Positions 22,801-35,462 of a DNA stretch of 64,000 bases are shown here, in pieces. The position numbers and the translations under genes were made by a program. How positions within the stretch are numbered: position 1 is the first letter of the stretch; every line of letters begins with the position of its first letter. The DNA lies in NCBI GenBank assembly GCA_030035585.1, contig CM057482.1, positions 50,263,501 through 50,327,500 on the forward strand, given 5' to 3'. Under the pieces are notes generated by a model. That model worked only from the letters and a program-made list of their open reading frames with translations. It did not search any database and was not told where the DNA came from. Source of the stretch: Dugong dugon. Its lineage: Eukaryota; Chordata; Mammalia; Sirenia; Dugongidae.

Positions 22801-25365
22801 ATATGATGAATTACATTGATTGTTTTTCTAATGTTGAACCATATCTGCATACCTGGTATAAATCCCACTTGATCATGGTGAATTATTTTTTTGATATGTT
22901 GTTGAATTCTATTGGCTAGAATTTTGTTGAGGATTTTTGCGTCAATGTTCTTGAGGGATATTGGTATGTAAGTTTCTTTTTTTTTGTGGTGTCTTTACCT
23001 GTTTTTGGTATCAGGGGTATGCTAGCTTCATAGAATGAGTTTGGGAGTATTCCATCCTTTTGTATGCTCTGAAATACCTTTAGTACTAGTGGTGTTAACT
23101 CTTCTCTGAAAGTTTGGTAGAATATTCCAGTGAAGCCATCTGGGCCAGGGCTTTTTTTGTTGGGAGTTTTTAAATAACCTTTTCAATCTCTTCTTTTGTT
23201 ATGGGTTTATTTAGTTGTTGAACCTCTGTTTGTATTAGTTTAGATAAGTAGTGAGTTTCTAAAAATGTGACCATTTCCTCTAGGTTTTCAAATTTGTTAG
23301 AGTACAGTTTTTCATAGTATTCTGTTATGATTCTTTTAATTTCAGTTGAGTCTGTTGTGATATCACCCATCTCATTTCTTATCCAGGTTATCTGCTTCCT
23401 CTCCTGTTTTTCTTTTGTCAATTTGGCCAGTGGTTTATCAATTTTGTTGATCTTTTCAAAGAACAAACTTTTGGTCTTGTTAACTCTTTCAGTTGTTTTT
23501 CTGTTCTCTGTTGCATTTAATTCTGCCCTAATTCTTATTATTTCTTTTTTTCTGGTGCCTGTGGGCTTCTTTTGCTGCTCTCTTTCTACTTGTTCCAATT
23601 GTAGGGTTAATGTTTTGATTATGGTTCTTTCTTCCTTTTGGATGTGTGCATTTATTGCTACAAACTGACCTCTGAGCACTGCTTTTGCTGTGTTCCAAAG
23701 GTTCTGGTAGAATGTGTTTTCATTCTCATTTGATTCTATGAATTTCTCTATTCCATCCTTAATTTCTTCTATAACCCAGTAGTTTTTGAGCAAGATGTTG
23801 TGCAGTTGCCATGTGTTTGATTTTTTTTTCCTTGCTTTTTCTGTTATTGATTTCTCCTTTTATGGCTTTATAGTTGGAAAAGATGCTTTGTAATATTTCG
23901 ATGCTTTTGATTTTGTTAAGGCTTGTTTTATGGCCTAATATGTGGTCTGTTCTGGAAAATGTTCCACGTGCGTTGGAAAAGAAAGTACACTTATCTGCTA
24001 TTGGGTAGAGTGTTCGATGTATGTCTGTGAGATCCAGTTGTTTGATTGTAGCGTTTACCTGGTCCGTGTCTTTGTTGAGCTTCTTTGTGGATGTTCTGTC
24101 CTTCACCAGAAGTGGTGGGTTGAAGTCTTCTACTACTATTGTGGAGCTGTCTATCTCTCTTTTCAGTGGAACCCTGTCATTGGGTGCATGAATATTTATT
24201 ATATTTATGTCTTCCTAGTGTATTGAGCCTTTAATCATTATATAGTGTCCTTCCTTATCCTTTGTGGTGGATTTTACTTGAAAGTCTGTTTTGTCAGAGA
24301 TTAATATTGCCACTCCTGCTCTTTTTTGAATATTGTTTGCTTGATGTATTTTTTTCATCCTTTGAGTTTTAGTTTGTGTCTTTAAGTCTAAGATGTGTCT
24401 GCTGTAGGCAGCATATAGACTGATTGTGTTTTTTATCCATTCTACTACTCTCTGTCTCTTTATTGGTGCATTTAGTCCATTCATATTCAGTATAAGTATT
24501 GATAGGTGTGAGTTTAGTGCTATCATTCTGATGTCTTTTTTTGTGTGCTGTTCACAGTTTCTTTGTTCTGCTTAATTTTCTGTGCTGATTCATTGTTCTT
24601 TATGTATTTTCTTTTCATCTTTTTCATTGTTGTTGATTTTATATTTGCTGAGTCTCTTTATTTTTCTAGTTTTTTATTTTGACTTGTAGGATTGTTAGTT
24701 TCCTTTGTTGTTACCTTGATATTTACCCCTATATTTCTAAGTTTATACCAGTCTTTTATTTTTTTATATTGCCTTGACTTCCTCTCCATATGCAAAATCT
24801 ATGTCTACATTTTTTAAGTCCCTCTTTTTTATTTTAATGTTGTCATCTTTTACATATTGACATGTTTCCTATTTTCAGTGTTTTCGCCTTGATTTCCTTT
24901 TGTGTCTTCCCTATTTGGGTTGATATCTGGTTGCTCTCTCCTATGTTCTACTCTTGGGTTGTTATCTGATGTTATGATTTTCTAACTGTAGGACTCCCTT
25001 CAGTATTTCTTGTAATTTTAGTTTGGTTTTTTGCAAATTCCCTAAACTTCTGTTTATCTGGAAATGCCCTAATTTTGCCATCATATTTGAGCAACAGTTT
25101 TGCTGGATATATAATTCTTGGCTGGCAGTTTTTTTCTTCGAGGCTTTCTATATGTCATCCTGTTGCCTTCTTGCCTGCATGGTTTCTGCTGAGTAGTCCA
25201 AGCTCATTCTTTTTGACTCTTGTCTGTAGATGACTTTTCGTTTATCCCTAGCTGCTCTTAAAATTCTCTCTTTATCTTTGGTTTTGGCAAGTTTGATTAT
25301 AGTATGTCTTGGTGACTTTTTTTTGGGATCTACCTTATGTGGGTTTCAATAAGCATCTTGGATAA
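19812..25365 (-). mobile_element. Antisense L1, 5'-truncated in ORF1, inserted in the older L1
   Basis: In minus-strand order it holds a short C-terminal ORF1 piece (about 24970-25365), a spacer (24527-24969), ORF2 (20802-24526) and a 3' UTR (19812-20800) ending in a short T-run at 19809-19815. The 3' end has module A only and lacks module B. Flanks 'ggttaaatcttct' on the left and 'ggataaatatctt' on the right may be a worn target-site duplication. Confidence 0.75.
20802..24526 (-). pseudogene. L1 ORF2 pseudogene
   Basis: The start region at 24215-24526 carries NGLNAPIKRQR. The endonuclease part at 23759-24106 has DIHRTLY and DHILGHK. The linker region is at 23170-23793. The reverse transcriptase at 22324-22780 has the catalytic box as LADD rather than FADD, preceded by SVDAQKAFD. 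The C-terminal part is at 20802-21678. Frameshifts separate all of these. A 22-bp direct duplication with a 25-bp period lies at 21692-21738. Confidence 0.85.
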
Positions 25366-25501
25366 ATATCTTGAAGTACTTTATAGTGTCTTTTCCCTTC
25401 CATATACAGAATCTCATTAGTATTTTTTGCAGGGCCAGTCTGGTGGATGTGAACTCTTTCAGCTTCTGTTTGTCTGGAATGTTTTAATTTCACCCTTATT
25501 C

Positions 25502-25502
<1 letters not shown>
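25366..25502 (-). repeat. Continuation of the older L1 (ORF1-ORF2 spacer)
   Basis: The text around 'gcagggccagtctggtggat' and 'ctcattagtattttttgcag' is the L1 region between ORF1 and ORF2 in reverse. It resumes at 27117 after the next insertion. Confidence 0.6.

Positions 25503-25540
<38 letters not shown>
25503..25540. repeat. (TG)19 microsatellite
   Basis: Nineteen perfect TG units lie exactly where the A-tail (T-run) of the inserted L1 at 25541 should be. It is likely polymorphic in length. Confidence 0.95.
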
Positions 25541-25542
<2 letters not shown>

Positions 25543-27116
25543 TTAGGTGAAAATTTACAGCTCAATTTCTTGTACAAAAATTTATACACGTATTGTTATG
25601 TGACATTAGTTGCAATCCCTATAATGTGACAAGACACTCTCCGTTTCCACCCCAGATTTCTTGTGTCCATTCAATGAGTTCCTGTCCCCTCCTGGCTTCT
25701 TATCCTGCCTTCAGACAGGAGCCGCCCATTTGATGTCATGTATCGGCTTGAAGTAAGAAGCACACTCTTAACGAGTATTATTTCATGTTTTATAGTGCAG
25801 TGTAATCTTTGTCTGAGGAGTGGGCTTCAGGAATAGTTTTATTTCTGGGGTAACAGAGCATCTGGAGGCCGTGGCTTTGGGGGTTCCTCCAGTCTCAGTC
25901 AGACCATTGAGTCTCATCTTTTTGCGTGAATTTGAGTTCTTCTCCACACATTTCTCTCGCTTTGTCAGGGACTCTGTGTTATGTTCTCTGTCAGGGTGTC
26001 ATTGGTGGTAGCTGGGAACCATCTAGTTCTTCAGGTCTCAGGCTGAGGGTGTCTTTGGTTTATGTGAACTTTTGTCTCTTGGGATAATAGTTTCCTTGTA
26101 TCTTTTGTGTTCTTCATTCTCCTTTGTTCCAAGTGGGTTGGGACCAGTCAATGCATCTTACATGGAGACTTGCAAACTTTTAATACCCCCAGATGCCACT
26201 CACCAAAGTGGGATGCAGAACATTTTCTTAATAAACTTTGTTATGCCAATTGACCTAGACCTCCCCTGAAAGCATGGTCCCCATACCCCATCCCCAGCTA
26301 TTCTGTCCCTCAAAGTATTTGGTTGTGTTCAGCAAACTTCTTAGCTTTTGGTTTAGTCCAGTTGTACTGATTTCCCCTGTATTGTGTGTTATCTTTCCCT
26401 TCACCTAAGATGATTCTTGTCTACTATCTAGTTAGCGAAGTCCCCTCTCCCTCTCTCTCCACCCTTGTAACCATCAAAGAGTGTTTTATTTTGTGTGTTT
26501 AAATCTTTTCTTGAGTTCTTATAATGGTGGTTTCATACAATTTTTGTCCTTTTGAACTAATTTCACTCAGTGTAAAGCCTTCCAGATTCATCCATGTTGT
26601 GAGATGTTTCACAGATTTATCATTGTTCTTTATCATTGCATAGTGTTCTGTTGTGTGTATGTACCTTAATTTGTTTATCCATTTGTCTGTTGATGGGCAC
26701 CTAGGTTGTTTCCATCTTTTTGTTATTGTGAACAGTGCTGCAATGAACATGGGTGTGCATGTATCTATTCTATTTGTGTGGCGGCTCTTATTTCTCTAGG
26801 ATATATTCCAAGGAGTTGGATTGCTGGATCATTTGGAACTTCTATTTCTAGCTTTTTAAGGAAGGGCCAAATCGATTTCCAGAGTGGTTGTACCATTTTA
26901 CATTCGCACCAGCAGCACATAAATGTTCGAGTCTCTCCACAATCTTTCCAACATTTATTATTCTGTGTTGTTTAGATTAGTGCCAGCCTTGTTGGGGTGA
27001 GATGGTATCTCATTGTAGTTTTGATATGTGTTTCTCTAGTGGCATTATCTGTTAGTTGCCTGAATGTCTTCTTTGGTGAAGTGTCTGTTCATATCATTTG
27101 CCCATATTTTAATTGG
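25541..27116 (-). mobile_element. 5'-truncated antisense L1 nested in the older L1
   Basis: The 3' UTR (25541-26520) and ORF2 C-terminal part (26521-27116, with STDKWINKLRYIHTTEHYA in reverse) are present. The flanks 'acccttattcttg' (ending 25504) and 'accctcattcttg' (about 27119-27131) look like a 13-bp target-site duplication with one mismatch. Module B is absent. Confidence 0.75.
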
Positions 27117-27322
27117 ATTTACCCTCATTCTTGAAGGATAGTTTCGCTAGATATAGTATTCTTCGTTAACAGTTTTTTTCTTTCAGCACTTCCACTTGTA
27201 TCATTTTATTGCCTTGTGGCCTCCAAAGTTTCTGAAGAAAAATTGACAATCTTATTGGGGATGTTTTGTATGTGACTGTTTACTTCTCTCTCAGTGCTTT
27301 CAGGATTCTCTCTTTATCCAAG
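27117..27322 (-). repeat. Continuation of the older L1 (ORF1 C-terminal region)
   Basis: Reverse-strand wording 'agtttttttctttcagcact' and 'ttgccttgtggcctcc' matches L1 ORF1 C-terminal text in old mammalian L1. It completes the host element of the nest. 27323-27576 holds nothing I recognise. Confidence 0.6.
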
Positions 27323-27588
27323 TGAGGGTGTTTACAGTGATGGTGGGAAAAGTGTTTTCCTACCGTTTGTGACTCTTCGTTGATTCATCGATTCTTGCCT
27401 GTTTGCTATTCCCCACTGCTTTCCTCTGCTTCACAATTCAGCGTCCCTCAATGCTAATACCATTTCTTTGTTGTATTTCTTGTTTTGTTAGTCAAGGAGG
27501 GTCAGAATAATGGTCTGTTTACACCCCCATCTTCCCAGAATCCTCCAGCTCTTAGCTTTCTTTTTTCTGTCACTTACCATATCTCCAA

Positions 27589-27798
27589 GAGCCCTGGTGG
27601 CATGATGGTTAAGCTCTTGACTGTTAACTGAAAGGTTATAAGTTTGAATTCACCAGCCACTCCATGGGAAAAAGTTGTGGCAGTCTATTTCTGTAAAGCT
27701 TACAGCCTTAGAAACCCTGTGGGGAAGCTCTTCTCTCTCCTCTTGGGTCACTGTGAGTTGGAATTGACTCAGCGACAGTGGGTTTGTTTTGGTTTTGG
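27589..27798 (+). repeat. AfroSINE, sense
   Basis: The head GAGCCCTGGTGGC with a box-B-like segment near 27640-27655 is followed by the 'gagttggaattgactc' tail and GGTTTTGG end. Flanks CCATATCTCC (27577-27586) and CCGTATCTCC (27799-27808) form a 10-bp duplication with one mismatch. Confidence 0.9.
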
Positions 27799-27808
27799 CC
27801 GTATCTCC

Positions 27809-28504
27809 TCATTTCTAAGTAGTATATAGAACCTGCTGTCTTTTATTTGTCAGTTTTAGACATTATATACTGACTTTTTATTATGGTGATGAAGATTTAG
27901 CTTTCTGCATCACCATTCTGTTTGCTTCCCTTCCTCTTCCTTCACAAAGTGGGTGTATTGTAAGTTTAGTTATATCAGTATTTGGGTTTATTTTACTATG
28001 CCTATGGAAATGTCATTCAAAGCATGGTTGAGAAGTACATTATGATTGTTTCCTAACTTACTTTTAGTTTTCCTGAAGTTGATACGGGCCTTATTTTTTC
28101 ATTTGTTTAATCATCCAATACCTCCCCTGTCAGTAGCCTTTCAATACAAGTTTGCAGAAGGTCAATCCCAGTTGATAATCTCTCTGTTGCTGTTTTCTCT
28201 TGGAGACCTTGTTCTCCTGTCTTGTGTTGGTAGCTCTCTAGGCCTGCTGCAAAACTATCATTCTGGAATCTCCCTTCGCTATCCTGTCTGGAATTCTCTT
28301 TACCCATTTTCTGGATCCCATATCTTCTTCCTTCTGGCTCTGCCCTGTTGTTTTGGTGTAGTGTATCCTGCATTTGCTTCATCTAAAAGGTGCTATAGCA
28401 GCAAAAGGCGTGGTGGTGTTGGCCTCAGCATGCCTTCTCTTGGGTCATGCTGCTGCAGTTTGGACTGGTGATGGTAGATCCCTGTGCCACAGACTTTCTG
28501 AGAC
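27809..28504. other. Unassigned non-coding sequence
   Basis: An open stretch at 28046-28471 (+) has a hydrophobic start but shows no family match or splice signals, so I leave it uncalled. Confidence 0.4.
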
Positions 28505-28655
28505 TTGTTGTTAGTTGCTATTGAGTTGGCTCTGACTCATGGCAACCTTATGTATAACAGAATGAAACATTGCCAGCTTCTGCATCATCCTCATGATCGT
28601 TGGTATGTTTGAGTCCATTGTTGTGGCTATTGTATCAATCAATTTCATTGAGTAA
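28505..28655 (-). repeat. RTE/BovB-like 3' end, antisense
   Basis: It starts with the complement of the RTE tail (ttgttgttagttgct), then 'aacagaatgaaacattgcca' and 'gagtccattgttgtggctat'. The same text occurs in sense at 53440-53585 and antisense at 43170-43385. Confidence 0.75.
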
Positions 28656-29019
28656 TCTACAGAATTTCGCTAGGGTAAAGGGAGGAGGGAGAGAAGTGTT
28701 CTTAAAAGCCTTTCCCAACTCCCTTTCCTTATTTTAGCCCCCTTGCCAATTCCAGCCCCAGTTCCAGAGATACCTAGTGATGCTGTGCCTGAGCCGTCTG
28801 AGGATTCTGAGATGGGCACAGACATGCTCTGTTATCTCTGCTGCTGCTTTAGGATTCATTTTCCTCAATTCTGCTAAGTCAGTCCCTTGTCTGTCTTTTT
28901 CATAGCTTCTGAAATTTGGTTGCAGTCCATATTCAGTCCATATTCCTTCACCCTTTCCATCAATCTTTATTCCTTCCTGCCAATCTGGGTTTCCCTTTGA
29001 GTATTTTCCTTTTGCCTTA

Positions 29020-29740
29020 TTTTAGTGGAGATTTGCTGGTGACAAATACTGCTTTCATTGTCTGAAAATATTTTACCTTCATTTTTTTGATTTTTTTTTT
29101 TTGTTGTTGTTATAGAACTCTAGGTTTGTAGGACTTGAAAGGTGGTTTCCATAATTTCTGTCAGAAATTGACAGTCTTCTTGTTACTTCTTTGAAGGTAT
29201 TGTGTGTCCCATTTCACCCTCCACACTCACTTTTTTTTCCCTTTTCTTCCCTTTCTCCCTCCCTCCCTCCCTCTCTTCCTTCCTTCATTCCTTTCTTTCT
29301 TCTGTTTTTCTTTCTTTCATTTTATTTTGGTGATTGTCTGGCTTGGCTTTGGGGAACTTTTTGAATAATTTGTGGTTTGAAGTTTTATTTTTTTGGAAAA
29401 TTCTTGGCCATTATCTCTTCTACCCTAGTCAGGGTTTTTTTCTCCCCCCCCCCCCCCCCAGTCTAGGATTTGAATTACACATATGTTAGGTTTTTTCATT
29501 ATGTCTTACATTTCTTTAATATACTTAAATATTTTGTATATTTATGCTTCAGTTTGGACTTTTGTTTTAATTGACCTGTCCTCCAGTTTACTAATCCTAT
29601 CTTCTTCTGTGTCTGAAACCATCTATTGAGTTATTAATTTCAGCTATTTTGATTATTTTTACAGATTACCATTATCTGGTGAAATTCTTTTTTTCATTTA
29701 TTTTGTTCATCTTTTTCTCTGTTTTTTTGAACATATTATA
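29020..29740 (-). repeat. Old antisense L1, ORF1 region
   Basis: Reverse wording such as 'ttggccattatctcttc' and 'gacctgtcctccagtttact' follows L1M ORF1. It contains a TTCC/TCCC-rich simple repeat (29226-29320) and a C16 run (29444-29459). It is interrupted by the SINE at 29741 and resumes at 29887. 28656-29019 is unassigned. Confidence 0.6.
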
Positions 29741-29886
29741 AACCAAAAATCCAAACGCTTTGCCGTCAAGTCAGTTTCAACTCATAGCAACCCTATAAGA
29801 CAGAGTAGAACGGCGCTTGGGGTTTCCAGGGAGCATCTCGTGGATATGAACTGCCAAGCTCTTAACCACTGTGCCACCAGGGTTTT
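29741..29886 (-). repeat. AfroSINE, antisense
   Basis: The text 'ttgccgtcaagtcag', 'agacagagtagaac' and 'cttaaccactgtgccaccag' is the full short AfroSINE in reverse. It lies inside the old L1. Confidence 0.9.
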
Positions 29887-30350
29887 AAAGTCTGTCCACT
29901 AACTTCATTATCTGGATTATCTGGTGGCTAATGAGCTTAATCCAAGCAGGCACTGTGTTGACTCCAGGCTGTTCTATAGCTCTGGAAAGATTCAGTCTTG
30001 CTCTTTGCCTCTGGTCTTTCAGGGTTTCTAAGTGAGAGTCTTTTGTATTCTTCACAGCCCCTCCGTTTGAGTTCTCCAGTCACAGCCAAATTATAATCTT
30101 TGTCTGGCTCTGTTTTTTAATGGCTTTTTGTTAAGATTTGTCTCCTAACTTCTGCAGCCCAGAATTTGGACCATGTCCTGAGGGGAAAGGCAGCCATATA
30201 CATGGGCTCCTATGTCTCCACCTAAAGTCCTATGACATCTCCCCCAGTATAGCTTTTCTGTAGGTGCAAAGCTGGGGTTCCTAGGCTTCTGCTTGTGGCC
30301 AGAATTGGCAAATGCCCCCAAGATAAAAGAAACTAAAGAAGTTAGCTCAC
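29887..30350 (-). repeat. Old antisense L1 continuation
   Basis: 'aaagtctgtccactaacttc' continues the L1 text cut by the SINE. The right boundary is unclear. Confidence 0.45.
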
Positions 30351-32399
30351 TTGTGGGAGGAGAGTTTGTTCCTCTCTGCAGCCCCTCAGGATTTTGTTGC
30401 TCTCAGCTGCCTCCGAAGAGTTGATGTCTGTATTTTATCTAGCTTTCTAGTTCTTCTTGATGAGGAGCAACGTTGTGCTGCAGACCTCTTCATCTTGCCT
30501 GGAAGCATAAGTACTGTACAAGGGTGAACTACCTTTTTAAAGCAGGAATAAACATAAGTGTATCCCCCTACCTGCCCTACCAATTTAGGACCTTCAGGTA
30601 GGTCAGATATGGCATACCAGCACAGACTATTAGTAATGGTACCTGGAATAGTGTGTTGAGGAAGATTCCAAGGTCACATATGAGCTCGGCTGGTAACGGT
30701 GCAGTGAGAGATGAGCATTGCCTCTCGAGGTCATGGGAAGAGGTGGCCACCTGTTTGCCATTCTTGTGTTAGTTGAACAATCCCACTTTACTACTTTATA
30801 GACATTTGGACAAAGCCCTTAAAGAAAAGGAAAGCACATTAGGTTAAATGCAGCTTTTATACACGGAGGGAGCTGGTGAGTAGTGAAGGTTTGATAAAAG
30901 TTTAGATTTTTTAGTACTGCTGTTATTAATGTTTTGAGTAAATACTGTGCATTTGTAGTTTGTGTAATACATAACTGAAACTTTGCAGTCTACTCCACGG
31001 TGATATGTCTTTAAAACGTGTTTGCTGTAAATTCTGAATAAATTTTTCCAATCATTATTCTAAAGTGTTGTAAATTGCTCCTATTCTTAATACTGTTAGT
31101 ATTCCACATATTATGCCATTCTGATTTTTTGCTGAGCAAAACATAATTGCTTTTGTGGAATATGGCTCTATTGATGGCATAATCAAATATTAAAAATACA
31201 ACTGTAGAGTTTTGCAGAAAATGCAATTAAAGAAGCATGTGTCTTTTTACCCCTGTTCATAACCATTCTTTTCAGACTAGAGCTATTAGAGAAAAATCAA
31301 ATCTTGATTTGAGATGATTTCTATGGAAAATAGCCATGAATTATATTTGCAATATAATATAGAAATACTTACATATTTTAATCAGAAGAAAGTTTCTTTT
31401 TTTTTTACTTAGATTATTGCACATAAGCCTGGACACTTAGAACAGTCTTATTTCAGTATAGAATTGTTCCTGTGGTATAACTTTGTAGTCTCCCATTGTT
31501 AACTCTTTCATGGGATTGGTTAGACTTTTCAGTGTTGAATATACAACTTACTATGTGTAGCCTAGTTCACATCTTGGAGACTTGATTTCTTTATCTGTAA
31601 AAAGGGAGACAATGTGTACCTCAGAGCTCATGCTTAATGAGATAGTCATTATGAAAATCTACAGCATGACTTAGTCCCTTGGGCTCTAATCTGTGAAGCT
31701 AGCAAAGTGTGCTTCCTCCACCCTGCATGTTTCCCTGGAAGTCTAGGTAAAGTTTTAAAAGTTCTAATAAAGTTTAGGAGGAAGAGGAGAAGAGATGGTT
31801 TATGAGCTAAGTTTTGTACTGTAGGGGTTGTGATTGGAGAACCCTGGTCACAGTCCATTTTGGAAATTGTAGATTTTTAAGTAGTGCTTTGGGTCAAAAT
31901 CCATGGAAACGGTGGTATAGGAGAGAGAGATCATTTGAAAAATAATCTGCTATACCAGATAAATATCTTTAAGAATCTTGGAATTGTACTGGGAGTTATG
32001 GACAAGGACATACGTCTATACTGAAATAATAGATCCAAGAAAAAGATAGAACTACCAGAGAAGCAAACAAAAAGCAGGACCAATGGCAGTGTGTTCTTCC
32101 TCCCTGTTGACAATACTGAGCCCATTTGCTTTTCATCTTATTAATAAGTAAAGAGGAAAAAATTAAACAATATGATTTATGAATATATTTCAGAACAGGG
32201 AAAAGAGAATAGCATCTAGAAGACTAAAAAAAAAAAAAAATGCAGTGTAGTATCCAGAGAAGAATATTAGGAAATTGACATCCTCAGTAGACTGGAAGAA
32301 AATATGGCTTCTAGAAACTGGAGAGAATGGTTAATTTTTTGTTTAATTTTTGACTTCTTTAAGTCCATATAAGTGGTTAAATTTCAGGAGGGGATTACT
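30351..32399. other. Unassigned A/T-rich non-coding sequence
   Basis: I see no gene, RNA or recognisable repeat apart from an A-run at 32227-32240. The last part grades into the sense L1 that follows. Confidence 0.4.
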
Positions 32400-34740
32400 A
32401 AAAGAGTATATAAATTCAAAATTAGTAGGAAGAAAAAAGAGGAGTAACAAAAAAAGGGAATAAAATTTTTCAATCAAAAAATAAAATGCAAGAGAGGAGA
32501 TAAAGAGAAAAAGCAAGATAAATAATATGAAAAATAAGAAGATAGAAACAAATCCAAATCGTCCAATGATCTTAGTTAATGTAAATGAAGTAAACTCACC
32601 TGTTAAAAGATAGATTATCAGATGAATTGTCAGTCAAACCTGACACATAACTTAAGCATGAGATGTGGAAAGGTTGAAATAAAAGTTGTAAAAGATAATA
32701 CAGTCAGATATTAACCAAAAGACATTTGGCAGGGCTATTTTAAAGTCAGACAAAATTGATTTTAAGTCAAAAAGCATTATTAGAGGAGAAAGAGGGCCAT
32801 TACATACAGCAGACAGATAAAATTCTGTGCTTATACACTTATAATAAAATGACAGCAAAATATATAAAGAAAAGAGGACCAAGTACAGGGAGAAACTGTT
32901 AAGTTTACCATCACAGGGGGATATTTCACCATACGTCAATTTTCAATAGATCCATCAGAAATAAAAAATTGAAAATAATGTAGATGATTTGAAGAGTGCC
33001 ACTTAGCAAAGTTAATATAATTAACAGGCAATATTCTGCATCCAAGTTAAGGATATTCTCAAGCAAACATGGAATATTTTTTAAAAAACTGATTGTAGGA
33101 GTTCATAAAGCAGAGGTATCAAAGAATGAATACAATAGACTGTAGTCCAATTAAGTTAGGAATCAATAACAAAAGAAAAGTCACTCCAACATATTTATAA
33201 ATTTAAAAATCATATTTTAATAACTCATAAGCCTAAGAAGAAATTATACTGGAAATTAATGTTCTTAAATACTTGTAAAGAAGAAAGACTAAAAATAAAT
33301 GAAGTAAGTGCTCAAGGTAAGTTAGAAAATACATGTATAAATTCAAAGAAAGTAAAGAACAGAGATGAGTGAAATAGGTAACAAAGCTACAACAAAGAGA
33401 ATCAATAGGCCTAAAGGTGGTTCTTTGAAAAGACTAATGAAATAGACAAGCATGGTGAGAATTAGCAAGAATGAAAAAGAGCAGGTGCAAGAATCCACTA
33501 TTATGAATGAAAAGGGGGATGTAATTACAGATAGAGAAGAGATAAAAAATTAGTGAGAATATACATTTGACAATTCAGATGTCATGGACAAATTCCTAGA
33601 AAAACATAACAGAATTTAAGTTATAAAAAAAAAAAATGTTACTTAACTGATTCATTCTTATTGGAGAAACATTGGAAGCATTCTTTTTAAAGTCGGGAAC
33701 AAGATATGTACAAAAATATGTATATTTTTTAAATAATAAGAGTTTAGCAAGGTGGTTAGCTGAGAGATTAATATACCAAAAATTGATTGTATTTTTATAC
33801 TCCAGCAACAGACAATAAAAAAAAAATTAGCTTTAAAAGGGGAATCATTTACAATAGCACAAAAACTAAGGAACCTAGATATATATCTAACTAAAGTTGT
33901 AAAAAACTTGTATGTAGAAAATTATAAAACTTTACTGAGAGATATTACAGAGGACCTAAATAAATGGAGAGATATCCTATATTCATTACTAGGCAGACTC
34001 ATTATTGTGAATATGACTAGTTTTTTAAAAATTAGATTCAATTTATAATTCAATTTATTCCATTAAAATTCCAACAGATTTTTTTTTTTTTCAGAGTGGG
34101 GTGCGATGTAACAACCTGATTGTAAAGTTATATGAAATAGCTATAGGTCAAGAGAAGTCAAGAGACTACTGAAGAAGTTGGGAGAATCTGTACTGCCAGA
34201 TATCAAGACTCATTATAAAGCTATGGAAACTAAGCTAGGTGCAAAGATAGACAAATTCATTGGTAAAACTTAATACAAAGGCATTAAGCAGGTGTGTGAA
34301 TCTGCTGTATGGCAGATCAGGCGGAATGCAGGGACCACAGTATAAATGGTGCTGAAGCTATTGATTATCCTTACATAATTATTAGTTGCAGGTAGATTAA
34401 AGACTTAAATGTGAAAGGCAAAATTTTAGGCCTTTTAGAATAATATTTAAAATGTAAGAGAATATTTTTTCACCATAGATTTGGGAAGAATTTTTTAAAC
34501 AAGACACAAAAATACCAAAGGTGAAAAAATGTTTGAAAAATATAACTACATTACAAATACATTTTTATTTACTGAAAGTTATCACAAAGAAAGTAAAAAG
34601 ACAACTGTAAGAAGATACTTGCAATGCATATAGCTGACAGTGACTTTGTGTAAGAACTCCCACAAATCAATAGGAAAAAGACACAAAATTTAATAGAAAA
34701 ATGGACCAGGAAAAAAGAAAAAAGATTCTGGCAGTTCCCT
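32400..34740 (+). pseudogene. Decayed sense L1, spacer and ORF2
   Basis: 'cctgttaaaagatagattat' near 32600 matches the L1 spacer. 'aagcattattagaggagaaa' near 32770 matches early ORF2. 'gaatcatttacaatagcaca' near 33842 and 'aaactttactgagagatatt' near 33928 match the RT part. No frame over about 70 codons remains. It is one of the few L1s in sense with the inferred gene and the most decayed. Confidence 0.7.
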
Positions 34741-34758
34741 GTCAATGCATGGCTGCAG

Positions 34759-35007
34759 TCATTTTTCAATTATCTTCAGTAAAATTTTGCCAGCATATGA
34801 TATTAATGATATTGTCCGATAATTTCTGCATTCTGTTTCTTCACCTTTCTTTGGAATGAGCATGAATATGGATCTCTTCCAGTTGGTTGGCCAGGTAGCT
34901 GTCTTCCAAATTTCTTGGCATACTTGAGGAAGCGATTCTAGCATTGCATGAGTTTGTTGAAGCATCTCAATTGGTATTCCATCAATTCCGGGAGCCTTGT
35001 TTTTCAC
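34759..35007 (-). pseudogene. RTE reverse transcriptase, N-terminal fragment
   Basis: The frame contains NKAPGIDGIPIEMLQ, CQEIWKTATWPTNWKRS, IPKKG and NYRTISLISYAGKILL, the early RT motifs of RTE/BovB. It ends before the YADD catalytic box. Confidence 0.85.
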
Positions 35008-35055
35008 TAATGCCCTCAGTGCAGCTTAAACTTCTTCCTTCAGTAACATCATTTC

Positions 35056-35462
35056 TTTTTTAAATTTTATTTTTGGCGACAATATACACAGCAAAATCCG
35101 CTCCCATTCCATAGTGTCTAGGCATAATGATCAGTGACACTGGTTACATTCTTCACAATGTGTCACCATTCTTGTTATTTCTGTTCTAGTTGTTTCACTT
35201 CTTTTTACTTAATCTCCCTGCCCCTCAACCTTCTCATCTATGCTTTACAATAGCTGTTGACCCTTTGGTCTCACATAGTTTTGTTTTTTTTTTAAAAGAA
35301 ATACAATACTCAAGGGTGACAACCTTTAGTCTTTGGCTACACTGTTACTTAGTTTAAAGGTGACTTCAGAAGATAGTTTCAAGTCAAACTGTGAAGAGCA
35401 AATCAGGGACATAGTCTCAGGGACTCCTCCAGCATTAATAGGTCCACTAAGTCTGGATTCCT
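35056..35462 (-). repeat. L1 3'-tail fragment inserted in the RTE
   Basis: It resembles L1 tail module B (35060-35180) followed by diverged 3' UTR text. Flanks 'cagtaacatcatttctt' (35041-35057) and 'tagtactatcgtttctt' (35463-35479) form a worn target duplication. The RTE frame resumes on both sides. Confidence 0.6.

Noticed and set aside
25335-25589. Thr-His repeat protein
   Set aside because: It is a translation of the TG microsatellite at an L1 end.
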